From: a bacterium
GTDB taxonomy: Bacteria; Patescibacteriota; Patescibacteriia; Patescibacteriales; Patescibacteriaceae
DNA: 35,645 nt
Direction: 5' to 3'
Assembly: GCA_029570385.1 (NCBI GenBank)
Contig: JAKPXD010000014.1
Location: 1-35,645, forward strand
The position numbers were made by a program, and so were the translations under genes. Of this stretch, positions 1 through 7,703 are shown one piece after another; position 1 is the first letter of the stretch; every line of letters starts with the position of its first letter. Under the pieces are notes generated by a model. The model was not told where the DNA came from, did not search any database, and saw only the letters and a list, made by a program, of their open reading frames with translations.

Positions 1-692
1 CCCGGCCCCATTGACGAACAGATGGTTACACTTTTGATATAAGTACCCTTAGCTGCCGACGGTTTATTCTTCTTAACAATTTCTATTAAAGACTGAAAAT
101 TATCGGCTAGTTGTTCAACACTAAAAGAAACCTTGCCAATAGCGACATGTAGATTGGCAGTATCGTCATTCTTAAAACTAACTTTACCTTTCTTTAATTC
201 AGTAACTGCCTTGGCTGGATCAGTCGTCACGGTTTCATTCTTGGGTGATGGCATCAAGCCGCGAGTGCCTAAAATCTTAGAAATAACCGCCAAATTGCGC
301 ATCAAAGCTGGTTCGGCCACCGCTACCTGAAAATCAGTCTTTTCAGTCTTGCGGATTTCTTCAATCAATTCATCGCCGCCGACCAAATCAGCACCAGCCT
401 CTCTAACAGCCGCCTCATTTTCCGGGCTAACAAACGCCGCCACCTTGACGGTCTTGCCAGTACCATGCGGTAAACTAACTGCTCCACGGATCTGCTGATC
501 GCCTTTGCGCGGATCAATACCGAGCCGCAAATGAACCTCCACCGAAGCGTCAAACTTGGTAACGCTGGTTTTTTTTACTAACTCCAACGCTTCAGCCAAA
601 ACATAGGTTTTAGTCTTATCAACCAGTTGACGGACAGCGGCTTGTGCCTTACCTTGTTTGGCAGTCTTGTTTTTCTGTACTTTCTTAGCCAT
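1..692 (-). CDS. rplA: 50S ribosomal protein L1 (3' end cut by window edge)
   Basis: L1 binds 23S rRNA at the L1 stalk, helps release deacylated tRNA from the E site, and in many bacteria represses its own operon. The frame begins MAKKVQKNKTAKQ at 692 and stays open for 230 codons to the left edge. It carries family segments such as LRLGIDPRKGDQQIRG, GTGKTVKVAAF and GLMPSPKNETVT. It ends in SSMGP, matching the usual (S)TMGPG.. tail, so only about five residues and the stop lie outside the window. It follows rplK after a 64 nt gap that holds a hairpin. No ribosome binding site is visible. It is the last gene seen of a secE-nusG-rplK-rplA unit. Identification is secure. Confidence 0.96.
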   Translation of the reverse strand, partial: MAKKVQKNKTAKQGKAQAAVRQLVDKTKTYVLAEALELVKKTSVTKFDASVEVHLRLGIDPRKGDQQIRGAVSLPHGTGKTVKVAAFVSPENEAAVREAGADLVGGDELIEEIRKTEKTDFQVAVAEPALMRNLAVISKILGTRGLMPSPKNETVTTDPAKAVTELKKGKVSFKNDDTANLHVAIGKVSFSVEQLADNFQSLIEIVKKNKPSAAKGTYIKSVTICSSMGP

Positions 693-701
693 ACGATTGT
701 G

Positions 702-736
702 GTGCGAGTGCTAGCTAACTACTAACTAGCTCCCAC
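702..736 (-). promoter_or_regulatory. Imperfect hairpin between rplK and rplA
   Basis: GTGCGAGTGCTAG at 702-714 faces CTAGCTCCCAC at 726-736. Four perfect bp (CTAG) flank the loop, followed by a two-base bulge and a second arm with one mismatch. It lies directly before the rplA start in the mRNA and could couple or limit rplA translation. No U tract follows, so it is not a typical terminator. The function is inferred. Confidence 0.35.
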
Positions 737-756
737 GATCCTATTTAATAAATTAA

Positions 757-1182
757 TTAATCTTTAATCTCAATACCCATTTGACGAGCGGTGCCGGCAA
801 TAATTTTCATCGCCGCCTCAACGTCACGGGCATTCAAATCGCTTATCTTAGTTTCGGCAATTTCTTGCAACTGAGCTGTCGTTAAACTGCCGACCTTTTC
901 TTTGAGCGCCTTACTGGAACCTTTGTTGATCTTAGCCGCCTTCTTGATTAATTCTGAGGCTGGCGCCGTTTTAGTAATAAAATCAAAGCTGCGATCAGCA
1001 TAGACAGTAATAACAACCGGTACGACATCGCCGATCTTATCACGAGTGGCGTCATTAAATTTACTGCAAAAATCAGCAATATTCAGACCGTGCTGGCCCA
1101 AGGCTGGACCGACCGGCGAGGCTGGATTAGCTTGACCGCCTTTAATCTGTAATTTTATCTGGGTAACTATTTTTTTAGCCAT
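757..1182 (-). CDS. rplK: 50S ribosomal protein L11
   Basis: L11 forms the GTPase-associated centre with 23S rRNA and L10 and takes part in factor-dependent GTP hydrolysis. The 141-residue product has the usual family length. The N-terminal domain has the [26 protein letters not shown] segment, split here as [14 protein letters not shown] and [12 protein letters not shown], with its proline-rich hinge. The C-terminal rRNA-binding domain ends in [10 protein letters not shown]. It lies between nusG (68 nt upstream) and rplA (64 nt downstream), the common nusG-rplK-rplA order. The leader between nusG and rplK contains a strong stem that may be the L1 feedback site. No Shine-Dalgarno sequence precedes the ATG. 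Confidence 0.98.
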   Translation of the reverse strand: MAKKIVTQIKLQIKGGQANPASPVGPALGQHGLNIADFCSKFNDATRDKIGDVVPVVITVYADRSFDFITKTAPASELIKKAAKINKGSSKALKEKVGSLTTAQLQEIAETKISDLNARDVEAAMKIIAGTARQMGIEIKD

Positions 1183-1194
1183 ACATTTGTTTAA

Positions 1195-1235
1195 GTGGCG
1201 GTGAGCGGAGAAGCGTGCCGTTATCGGCCCGCCAC
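1195..1235 (-). promoter_or_regulatory. Stem-loop in the rplK leader, possible L1 operator
   Basis: A perfect 7 bp stem (GTGGCGG 1195-1201 with CCGCCAC 1229-1235) stacks directly on an inner 4 bp hairpin, GCCG-TTAT-CGGC at 1217-1228. A one-sided 15 nt bulge lies at 1202-1216. It sits about 12 nt before the rplK ATG. L1 is known to repress rplK-rplA mRNA through an rRNA-like stem with an asymmetric internal loop in this position. That this stem does the same is inference from location and shape only. Confidence 0.45.
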
Positions 1236-1249
1236 CAGCCTATCGGTAA

Positions 1250-1795
1250 TTAAAGCTTATTAATCTGTAAAAAATCTAATTCTACTGGGGTCTCGCGACC
1301 AAACATGGAAATCAATAATTTAACCTTGCCACGATTTTCATCAACCTCAGTGACCTTGCCCTCCAAATTTTTGAACGGACCATCAATAATCCGTACCGGC
1401 GAGCCGACTGACACATCAATCTTAAACTTCGGTTCATCAAGACCCATTCTCTTTTGTAATTCTTTGATCTCGGCTTCATCAATCGGAGTTGGCACAGTGC
1501 CAGTACCGACAAAACCGGTAACATTTGGCGTATTGCGAATAGAATACCAAGAATCGTCGGTTACAATCATTTCCACTAAAATATAACCAGGAAAAATCTT
1601 TTCCTCATAAACTTTGCGCTTACCGTTAACGATTTTAATTTTCTTTTCGGTCGGAATCATGACATTAAAAATCTTGTCTTCCATGTCCATCGATTCAATG
1701 CGCTGCTTAATATTCTGGGCAACATTTTCTTCATAGCCCGAATAAGTGTGCAGGACATACCAGCGCCGTCCTTGATTAAGAGTTTGTTTAGCCAT
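1250..1795 (-). CDS. nusG: Transcription termination/antitermination factor NusG
   Basis: NusG binds RNA polymerase and links it to Rho or to the leading ribosome. The N-terminal NGN domain is visible from RRWYVLHTYSGYEENVAQNI through KIFPGYILVEM to NTPNVTGFVGT (about residues 10-105). The KOW domain follows at about 128-181, with VGSPVRIIDGPFKNLEGKV and GRETPVELDF. The length of 181 is typical. It lies 22 nt downstream of secE and upstream of rplK. No ribosome binding site is seen, and translation probably follows secE. Confidence 0.98.
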   Translation of the reverse strand: MAKQTLNQGRRWYVLHTYSGYEENVAQNIKQRIESMDMEDKIFNVMIPTEKKIKIVNGKRKVYEEKIFPGYILVEMIVTDDSWYSIRNTPNVTGFVGTGTVPTPIDEAEIKELQKRMGLDEPKFKIDVSVGSPVRIIDGPFKNLEGKVTEVDENRGKVKLLISMFGRETPVELDFLQINKL

Positions 1796-1817
1796 AGGAA
1801 TGAACTAAAATTATTGA

Positions 1818-2003
1818 TTATTGCTTAATCAGCAACTTCAAGCCCGCCGCGAATAAAGCATCTATTCCGCCCAAAAAAATGGCGGTGCCCAAACTGATGC
1901 CAATGACTAGCAGGGTGTAGTTGTAGGTTTCTTTTTTGGTCGGCCAGGTGACCTTCTTAATTTCCGCCCAAGCTGAACGAAAATAAGCCGTAATTTTCTC
2001 CAT
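1818..2003 (-). CDS. secE: Preprotein translocase subunit SecE
   Basis: SecE clamps SecY in the Sec translocon at the inner membrane. The 61-residue product begins MEKITAYFRSAWAEIKKVTWPTKKE, whose amphipathic helix and KKVTWPT motif are diagnostic. One membrane helix follows, TYNYTLLVIGISLGTAIFLG. I chose the ATG at 2003: the longer frame to 2045 starts at TTG, adds a 14-residue extension unlike SecE and runs into the promoter region. The gene opens the secE-nusG-rplK-rplA unit and has a good sigma70-type promoter upstream at 2053-2082. Confidence 0.95.
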   Translation of the reverse strand: MEKITAYFRSAWAEIKKVTWPTKKETYNYTLLVIGISLGTAIFLGGIDALFAAGLKLLIKQ

Positions 2004-2050
2004 AAATCTTGTTTTTAAAAACAACCCTGGCGGGCGTTTTATCAATAGTT

Positions 2051-3430
2051 TTATTTTATCAAAAATGGCGCCGATTTGTCAACTGTAAGATCATCAATCA
2101 ATAACTTGCCGGAACCATTGGGATTATAACCGCCCTTAACTTCATCACCATCTGAATAACCATCGCCATCACTATCTGGATTTAAAAAATCAGTACTATA
2201 AATATTAAGCTCATCACTATCGCTCAAGCCATCATTATCTGAATCGTTTAATGAATGTTTAATATGTGGCATTATTGATGTTGGCGTGGTAGTAGAACTA
2301 CTATTATATTGATGAGCAGGTAATTTTTGAGCAAATCCACTTAAAAGCTCCATCAATGTTTTAGTTGTTGTTGGAACATCAATGCTAACCGGCTTATTAA
2401 AATCACTAAACGATATGGTTTGGCTAGTTTTCCATAAAACTTTTGTTTTGTCAGCTGTTTTAGTTATTACATCAAAAGAAATCTGCCTTGGCAATAAATC
2501 TTTCTGGCTAATCAATAATTTACCTGCCAACAATTCATGCTGGCCATAAATTTTTTCATATAACTTATCAGCTTCAATTGAAGTTAATTCTTTATTATTA
2601 ACAATTTTAACCAATTCAACTAGAAACAATTTTATACCTTCTGGATTAAGAATAAATTGATATTGATAATGTTTACCTCCATTACTCGTTTTATATGTTT
2701 TGGCATCAAGCAATTTACTATCTGTTATAGTTAAGATATTAGCTCGTTGTATGGCGGTTATTAATTTGCTTATCTGTTCTGGTGATAATTGGCTATTGGC
2801 TTGATTATTATCCGGCTCTTTTTTAAGTTTACTAGCCTGGATTTGTTGTTTTAATGTCTTGACATCCACTTTGAGCCACTGATCTTTTAGCGAGCTTAAA
2901 TCAAAAAAACCTAAATAAGGGACCGTGCTGAGCTTGGCATAAATAATTTGGTTGATAAATCTTGTTTCTAGGCCAAATGAAATATTCGCTGATGTTAAAG
3001 CATCAGTCTTAACCTCTAGGGCTAATAAAATTTGGGGGTCATTAATTTTTTGAATATCCATCAAACCATTAAATTTAACAACGGTTTGGCTATTTTTTTT
3101 ATCCTGATTCAGCGGAGCCATTAATGATAAATTGGCTTGGTTGGTTAAAGATTGTCCTAGATTGCCTTCGGTTTTAATTTCACCAGAATACTGCCAAGTT
3201 TTAACCTTAGATAAATTAATAAACATTTTCTTAATAATCCGCTCGGGCGATTGTGCATAAGCTTGATAGATAAAAAAACCGCCGACAGTAATTAAAATTA
3301 CCGCTATTAATAATATCAGCCAAATTTTTTTCTTACTTGATTGCTGATTTGACGATGCAGAGAAGGGGTGAGGCGAAATATTATTTGGATTATTTAATTC
3401 ATCCTGTTTAAACATTGACCAATCAGTCAT
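2051..3430 (-). CDS. Membrane-anchored protein with C-terminal calcium-binding (thrombospondin type 3-like) repeats
   Basis: I do not recognise the central part of this 459-residue protein. A short cytoplasmic N-terminus is followed by one membrane helix (about residues 35-58, KKIWLILLIAVILITVGGFF), so the bulk is probably extracytoplasmic. Residues of about 60-370 form a polar, beta-rich domain without a motif I can name. The C-terminal region holds two Asp-rich loops, DSDNDGLSDSDE and DSDGDGYSDGDE, the pattern of thrombospondin type 3 or EF-hand-like calcium sites often seen in Parcubacterial surface proteins. The last codons contain the secE promoter. The gene lies downstream of tRNA-Glu. 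The role is unknown; cell-surface binding or structure is plausible. Confidence 0.8.
   Translation of the reverse strand: MTDWSMFKQDELNNPNNISPHPFSASSNQQSSKKKIWLILLIAVILITVGGFFIYQAYAQSPERIIKKMFINLSKVKTWQYSGEIKTEGNLGQSLTNQANLSLMAPLNQDKKNSQTVVKFNGLMDIQKINDPQILLALEVKTDALTSANISFGLETRFINQIIYAKLSTVPYLGFFDLSSLKDQWLKVDVKTLKQQIQASKLKKEPDNNQANSQLSPEQISKLITAIQRANILTITDSKLLDAKTYKTSNGGKHYQYQFILNPEGIKLFLVELVKIVNNKELTSIEADKLYEKIYGQHELLAGKLLISQKDLLPRQISFDVITKTADKTKVLWKTSQTISFSDFNKPVSIDVPTTTKTLMELLSGFAQKLPAHQYNSSSTTTPTSIMPHIKHSLNDSDNDGLSDSDELNIYSTDFLNPDSDGDGYSDGDEVKGGYNPNGSGKLLIDDLTVDKSAPFLIK
2053..2082 (-). promoter_or_regulatory. Promoter for secE-nusG-rplK-rplA
   Basis: On the minus strand TTGACA (2077-2082) and TAAAAT (2053-2058) are 18 nt apart, about 50 nt before the secE ATG. 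The whole promoter lies inside the last codons of the upstream gene, whose stop is at 2051-2053. Confidence 0.7.
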
Positions 3431-3474
3431 ATGCTTTTTTGAAGATTAACTGATGATAAGTAATCAGTTTTTTG

Positions 3475-3546
3475 TACCACCACGGGGAATCGAACCCCGG
3501 TTGCATGGATGAGAACCATGTGTCCTAGCCGCTAGACGATGGTGGC
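3475..3546 (-). tRNA. tRNA-Glu (anticodon CTC)
   Basis: The minus strand folds as a full cloverleaf of 72 nt. The acceptor stem is GCCACCA/TGGTGGT, with the first pair G-U. The D arm is GTCTAGCGGCTAGGAC, and the T arm contains GGTTCGAATCC. The anticodon stem CATGG/CCATG carries the loop TTCTCAT, giving CTC. The discriminator base is A and CCA is not encoded. A promoter with an extended -10 precedes it. Confidence 0.96.
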
Positions 3547-3563
3547 GTTTATAATTCGCTAGT

Positions 3564-3592
3564 AATATACCAAAAACTTTTTGGCCTGTCTA
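3564..3592 (-). promoter_or_regulatory. Promoter of tRNA-Glu
   Basis: TAGACA (3587-3592), a 17 nt spacer and TATATT (3564-3569) lie on the minus strand. TGG directly before TATATT gives an extended -10. Transcription would start about 10-15 nt before the mature tRNA. Confidence 0.65.
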
Positions 3593-3597
3593 GTTCT

Positions 3598-4533
3598 TTA
3601 GGCTAAATATTCTCCCAAAACATCAGCTTGACCGATCAAAAAATCGTTGCCACTGACAGCCTGACGGCCAGCTAACTGCAAACGATTGATAATCAATGCT
3701 CCTTGACCGCTGCCAATGGCTAATTGACCATCAATTAAGCCGACTTTACCGGGATTGAGCCAACTTTGATCAGATACTGTTGCCTCAATGATTTTTAAAC
3801 GCTGATCGCGCCAAGTTGTCCAAGCGCCTGGCACCGGCTGCATCGCTCGCACCAATCTCTCAATTTCTAAGGCTGATTTATGCCAATCAATCTTGGCATC
3901 AGCGGTCGCTACCAAACCGACATAGCTAGCTTGGCTGTCATTTTGTTTTTGAGGAATCAATCGTCTTTCAATATACCCTATAAGGGTATCTGGTAAAATA
4001 TCAGCGGCGACTTGTCCGATTTTACTAGCTAAGCTGCCCATCGTTTCATCACTGGCTAAATTAATTTTGACTTGAGCAATAACTGGTCCGGCATCTAATT
4101 CTTTAACCAATTTCATTATGGAAATGCCGGTTTGTTGATCGCCGTTAATAATCGGCGCCGACAATACCCCGGCACCACGATATTTCGGCAGCAGTGAACC
4201 ATGAACATTGACCCAACCTTGCGGCGGTATCTCTAATAACGCTTGAGGAATTAATTGGCCATAAGCGATAACCACGACCATATCCGGCTTGATATTGACT
4301 AGCGCTGACTGCCAAGTTTTTAATTTTTCCGGCTGCCAAACCGTTAAGCCATTCTTTAGCGCCCAGACCTTAGTTGGCGGGGGAGTTAATTTGAGGCCGC
4401 GGCCGGCTGGTTGATCCGGTTGGGTTAATAGTCCTAAAACCTGAAAACGCTGATCATTAACTATCGCTTGAAAAGCCGGCACAGCTAATGATGGCGAACC
4501 GGCTAATAATATTTTAACCTTGGGACTAGCCAT
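3598..4533 (-). CDS. fmt: Methionyl-tRNA formyltransferase
   Basis: Fmt transfers a formyl group from 10-formyl-THF to initiator Met-tRNA. The N-terminal Rossmann-like transferase domain starts KVKILLAGSPSLAVPAFQAI. It carries the catalytic region VNVHGSLLPKYRGAGVLSAPIINGD, shown here as VNVHGSLLPKYRG plus GVLSAPIINGD, and the conserved Asp in KELDAGPVIAQ. The C-terminal OB-like domain runs from about residue 205 (KIDWHKSALEIERLVRAMQP). The length of 311 is typical. It starts 2 nt after the def stop, so def and fmt form one transcript, a common pairing because deformylase later removes the group that Fmt adds. Confidence 0.97.
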   Translation of the reverse strand: MASPKVKILLAGSPSLAVPAFQAIVNDQRFQVLGLLTQPDQPAGRGLKLTPPPTKVWALKNGLTVWQPEKLKTWQSALVNIKPDMVVVIAYGQLIPQALLEIPPQGWVNVHGSLLPKYRGAGVLSAPIINGDQQTGISIMKLVKELDAGPVIAQVKINLASDETMGSLASKIGQVAADILPDTLIGYIERRLIPQKQNDSQASYVGLVATADAKIDWHKSALEIERLVRAMQPVPGAWTTWRDQRLKIIEATVSDQSWLNPGKVGLIDGQLAIGSGQGALIINRLQLAGRQAVSGNDFLIGQADVLGEYLA

Positions 4534-4535
4534 GA

Positions 4536-5012
4536 TTACTGACTTAAATGATCAATGAATAGCACGCCGTCAAGATGATCAACCTCATGCTGAATTACTC
4601 GAGCTAAAGCACCTTTAGCCGGCAGATGGACTTCTTGTCCTAAATCATTGATATAGTGACAAATCAATTCTTTCGACCGCCGAACTGGTCCAAAAACGTT
4701 AGGCACCGACAAGCAGCCTTCTTCTTCAACTATGGTCGCCGAACTTAAATCGCTCAATACCGGATTAATCATCGGCCAGACACCCTCATCAGTATTAACA
4801 ACAATCAAACGCCAATTGCGGCCGATTTGCGGCGCCGCCAAACCGACACCATCTTTAACTAACATGGTCTTGGCCATATCAACCATTAATTCTTGAAACT
4901 TCTTATCTTGAAGCATAGCTAAATCAACCGTCTGAGCTACGCGGCGCAGACGGGAATCTGGATTAATGACGAGCCGCCGGACTCGGCCGCTGGAAATTTG
5001 CTTTTGATCCAT
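4536..5012 (-). CDS. def: Peptide deformylase
   Basis: Deformylase removes the N-formyl group from nascent proteins using an active-site metal. All three motifs are present in the 158-residue product: GVGLAAPQIG (motif 1), EEGCLSVP with the metal-ligand Cys (motif 2) and QHEVDHLDG with the HExxH-type ligands (motif 3). The gene is the first of the def-fmt pair. A TATAAC box ends 6 nt before the ATG, which would make the mRNA leaderless. This box overlaps a TATAAT on the opposite strand. Confidence 0.97.
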   Translation of the reverse strand: MDQKQISSGRVRRLVINPDSRLRRVAQTVDLAMLQDKKFQELMVDMAKTMLVKDGVGLAAPQIGRNWRLIVVNTDEGVWPMINPVLSDLSSATIVEEEGCLSVPNVFGPVRRSKELICHYINDLGQEVHLPAKGALARVIQHEVDHLDGVLFIDHLSQ

Positions 5013-5018
5013 AGCTTC

Positions 5019-5026
5019 GTTATAAT
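5019..5026. promoter_or_regulatory. Overlapping divergent -10 boxes
   Basis: TATAAC on the minus strand (5024-5019) ends 6 nt before the def ATG. TATAAT on the plus strand (5021-5026) points to the small gene at 5067. The two share four base pairs, so both polymerases could not occupy the site at once. No clear -35 is seen for either. Confidence 0.45.
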
Positions 5027-5066
5027 TTATAAATCTTTTATCTTAAAATTGTCTTATCTATTTACT

Positions 5067-5360
5067 ATGCCCCGCGATATCCGCCAATTTACCGATATCA
5101 GTCAATTAATCAAACGACCGCGGCCGATAATCAAGCCGACCGCTTATCCTTGGCAACAATTAGCTCTAGAAGTAATTGAGCGGCTGCGCATACCTAACTT
5201 CAAACGCAATTCAGTTTTTCAAGCTTGTCGGCAATTTCCTGAATCAGTTATTCGCCAAGCTGTTATTGACACTCAAGAACTCTGCCAACAAGGCTCACGT
5301 TGGCAATATTTTTTCAAAATTCTGGGCAATTATCGTCAAGACCAATTTAATCGGCGCTAG
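5067..5360 (+). CDS. Small conserved-looking protein of unknown function
   Basis: This is a 97-residue protein when started at the ATG at 5067 (MPRDIRQFTDISQL). An in-frame ATG at 4998 would add a hydrophobic stretch read through the promoter and is less likely. The product is basic, soluble and mostly helical, with KPTAYPWQQLALEVIERLRI followed by a C-terminal SRWQYFFKIL. I do not recognise a named family. The last 14 nt overlap the end of the convergent LigB-like gene. Regular amino acid composition and a -10 box about 40 nt upstream support it as a real gene. No ribosome binding site is visible. Confidence 0.65.
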   Translation: MPRDIRQFTDISQLIKRPRPIIKPTAYPWQQLALEVIERLRIPNFKRNSVFQACRQFPESVIRQAVIDTQELCQQGSRWQYFFKILGNYRQDQFNRR

Positions 5361-6147
5361 CCGGCTGCCATTGCCAAACCGCGCCGCCGACCCCAAAAGG
5401 CGCTTCATAGGCCAAATTCTGCCACGACCCCGGTTGTCCATTTAAAGCGGCCTGTAAAGTCAGATAGGCCAGCCAAGCACATTGGCCGGTTTCATTAGCT
5501 TTATCCATGGATAACTCCAAAAGAGCCTGGCTATCATTTTGCCGCAAAGCTTCTTGCAGTCGCTGGTCAAATTTATGGCCACGAGCTTGCAGACCGCTCG
5601 GCTGATTAGCTCCTAAACAATGAGCTAAATCACCAGAACCAATTAGCGCCGCTTTGCCTGGCCATTGCCGCAAAAATTCCCCCAACCGCCGACCGAATTC
5701 CGCCTGCCGCTCCGGCTGATTATCTATATAACCGATCGGCAAAATCGGCACGGTTTTTAAATCTTCACCTAATAACAGCAGTGGCACGGCTGTGCCATAA
5801 TCTAATTGTGGCTGGCTATAAAAACGCAATTGTTCGGTTTGTCCTAAAAAATTTTGTAATTCTTCAGCTAAACCTAAAGCGCCCGACCATTGTCCTTGGG
5901 TTAATAAATCGCCAAATAAACTTAAATCAACCTGATAATTCAAGCAAACATTGGCGTTCCACCAGTCTGGCCCGCTAGCGGCATGAGCGGAAATAATAAC
6001 TATCGCGTCCGGCTGAGTCGTCGCCAAATTCTTAGACAATAAGCTATAGGCCTCTAGCGTTTTCCCGAGCTGAGCCCGATGTTCTTTACCGATATTTGGC
6101 GCCAACAGCGGTGAGTGCGGCACTAGGCCGGCAAAAGCTAAAGCCAT
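5347..6147 (-). CDS. LigB-like protein (class III extradiol dioxygenase / MEMO superfamily)
   Basis: The 266 residues show the LigB fold pattern: GLVPHSPLLAP with His11, an IVIISAHAASG segment with the second His, and GSGDLAHCLG. A C-terminal YEAPFGVGG resembles the YEGPFGVGY tail of LigB proteins associated with AMMECR1. Classical members cleave catechols with Fe(II), but the AMMECR1-linked branch has no settled reaction, so I make no substrate claim. In related proteins the LigB part is fused or linked to AMMECR1 and a radical SAM protein; neither is present here. The gene is 4 nt downstream of the secreted protein ending at 6152, so the two may share a transcript. Confidence 0.8.
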   Translation of the reverse strand: MALAFAGLVPHSPLLAPNIGKEHRAQLGKTLEAYSLLSKNLATTQPDAIVIISAHAASGPDWWNANVCLNYQVDLSLFGDLLTQGQWSGALGLAEELQNFLGQTEQLRFYSQPQLDYGTAVPLLLLGEDLKTVPILPIGYIDNQPERQAEFGRRLGEFLRQWPGKAALIGSGDLAHCLGANQPSGLQARGHKFDQRLQEALRQNDSQALLELSMDKANETGQCAWLAYLTLQAALNGQPGSWQNLAYEAPFGVGGAVWQWQPASAD

Positions 6148-6151
6148 ATTA

Positions 6152-7699
6152 TTAAGGGTTGGTTGAGGTTGAGCTGGTCGTAGTGGCGGTTACTGTTGGC
6201 ACTAGGTTGTCTGGTGTTGGAATGACCATGGGTTGTCCATAGTCAGCGGGCAAATTATCTTCAATGATTGGCCCTTGATTATAAAGACTGAAGTGACGAG
6301 AACTAATAGTAATGATATTAGCCCAGCTATATCCTAAATGGTTAAATATCCGCTCGCTAGCAATCAGCCGCCGCTGGCCATGATCTAATAAATAAACATT
6401 AGGGTCGCTGTCCAACTTAATTAAGCTACCGTTATCCAGATTAACCGGATCAACCGTTTTATAAGCATCTAATTCTTTTTGGTCAGCTGGAATAATTCGC
6501 CGTTTAGCAAATTTAGCCGCCAGGGTTGCCCGATCTAGCAGCGGCGCCTTATTACCTTCTTCTACCCAATAAACGCCGCCAGTTTTCTTGTCTTGCAATA
6601 ATGCACCGGTCGGATAGGTCGAGGTGACCGTAATCGGAGTTGATTCCTTATAAGCAGCCAATTCCTCCCAGCTGCCTTTGATGACTTCTTGGCGATTGAA
6701 GCCCATCTTAGCGAAAGCCTGCTGACTGGTGAAGCCGCGGCGCTTATCGTCAACCAAGAGATAAACTGCTCCAGACGGTGCCTGGACTAAAGCATATTGC
6801 TGAAACTTAATCGGCGCGCCCTCTGGATAACTGTCTAAATCTTCCGGTCTAACAATCACGATCTTATTGGGATTAAACCGCGAAACTAAGGCGCCGCGAC
6901 TGGAGAATGGTCGTTTACGACCGGATTGAATTAAATAAACTGTCTCCTGACCGGCGGCTTGCAGCAAAGACCCATCTGGGTATACCTGAGTGAAATAGCG
7001 CTGCCAAATATTCCAAAAATTATAGTTTCCGTTATAGACGTGGGGGGTATAATTATAAAGCGCGGCGGTAGCCCGATTAGCCGGAACAACAATCATCGGA
7101 TCACGACCGGTATTAGTAATAGTATAAGTTTGGCCAACTTGATATCTATAATAACGAGGATTAACCATGTAATCATAGAACTGTAGCGCCGCCGCGTTAA
7201 CTTGTTTGCCAAAGCCACGCCAGCGTTCGCCGCAGGCAGCATTATCCGGACAGCCATAGCCGGTCGCCCAATCTAATTGGCTTTGTCGTGGTCCTTTGCT
7301 ATCAATCAAACTTTGTTCTTTTTGTAGCAGCACAATTAAAAAACGGGGATTGATTGCTACCTTGACGCACTTAATTTTAGCCTCTTCAATGTCCTGTGGG
7401 TTATTGACTTCAATGCCGCTACAATCATAGCTATTGACCGCGGCATTATAGATAATCTCAGCGGCGCTACGAACAACGCCATAATAATCAGTGGTTCGAT
7501 AAGTAGCCAAAAAACTGCCGCGATCTTCCAGAAAGTTTTGAATCTCTCCCAAATTCATAGCCGCGCTATCCATAATCTCCTGGTCGGTAATAATTAGATT
7601 GGGGTTAAAATCAGCCGCCTGAGCCCGGCCGCCGTTAACTAGCCAGCTACTGGCTATTAAACCGATAATTAACAAAACTTTGCTGGTCAATGATTTCAT
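6152..7699 (-). CDS. Secreted protein with four 60-residue repeats, possible cell-wall or surface protein
   Basis: The 515-residue product begins with a signal peptide (KVLLIIGLIASSWLVNG, cleavage likely after AQA near residue 28). Residues of about 30-245 form a globular domain with four Cys (YDCSGIE, IKCVKV, YGCPDNAACG) and many aromatic residues. It is lysozyme- or glycosidase-like in general character, but I cannot assign a family. From about 245 to 480 there are four related units, each with a GxLLQ or YALVQ start, a VYLL/VYWV strand and a basic (R)KRPF, KRRGF or QRRLI turn. A Thr/Ser-rich tail ends the protein. It lies 4 nt downstream of clpB. The function is unknown; an extracytoplasmic enzyme or adhesin is likely. 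Confidence 0.75.
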   Translation of the reverse strand: MKSLTSKVLLIIGLIASSWLVNGGRAQAADFNPNLIITDQEIMDSAAMNLGEIQNFLEDRGSFLATYRTTDYYGVVRSAAEIIYNAAVNSYDCSGIEVNNPQDIEEAKIKCVKVAINPRFLIVLLQKEQSLIDSKGPRQSQLDWATGYGCPDNAACGERWRGFGKQVNAAALQFYDYMVNPRYYRYQVGQTYTITNTGRDPMIVVPANRATAALYNYTPHVYNGNYNFWNIWQRYFTQVYPDGSLLQAAGQETVYLIQSGRKRPFSSRGALVSRFNPNKIVIVRPEDLDSYPEGAPIKFQQYALVQAPSGAVYLLVDDKRRGFTSQQAFAKMGFNRQEVIKGSWEELAAYKESTPITVTSTYPTGALLQDKKTGGVYWVEEGNKAPLLDRATLAAKFAKRRIIPADQKELDAYKTVDPVNLDNGSLIKLDSDPNVYLLDHGQRRLIASERIFNHLGYSWANIITISSRHFSLYNQGPIIEDNLPADYGQPMVIPTPDNLVPTVTATTTSSTSTNP

Positions 7700-7703
7700 G
7701 TGG

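Noticed and set aside
2004-2045. N-terminal extension of SecE from a TTG at 2045
   Set aside because: The added residues are unlike SecE and leave little room for the leader below the promoter at 2053-2082; the ATG at 2003 gives the normal length.
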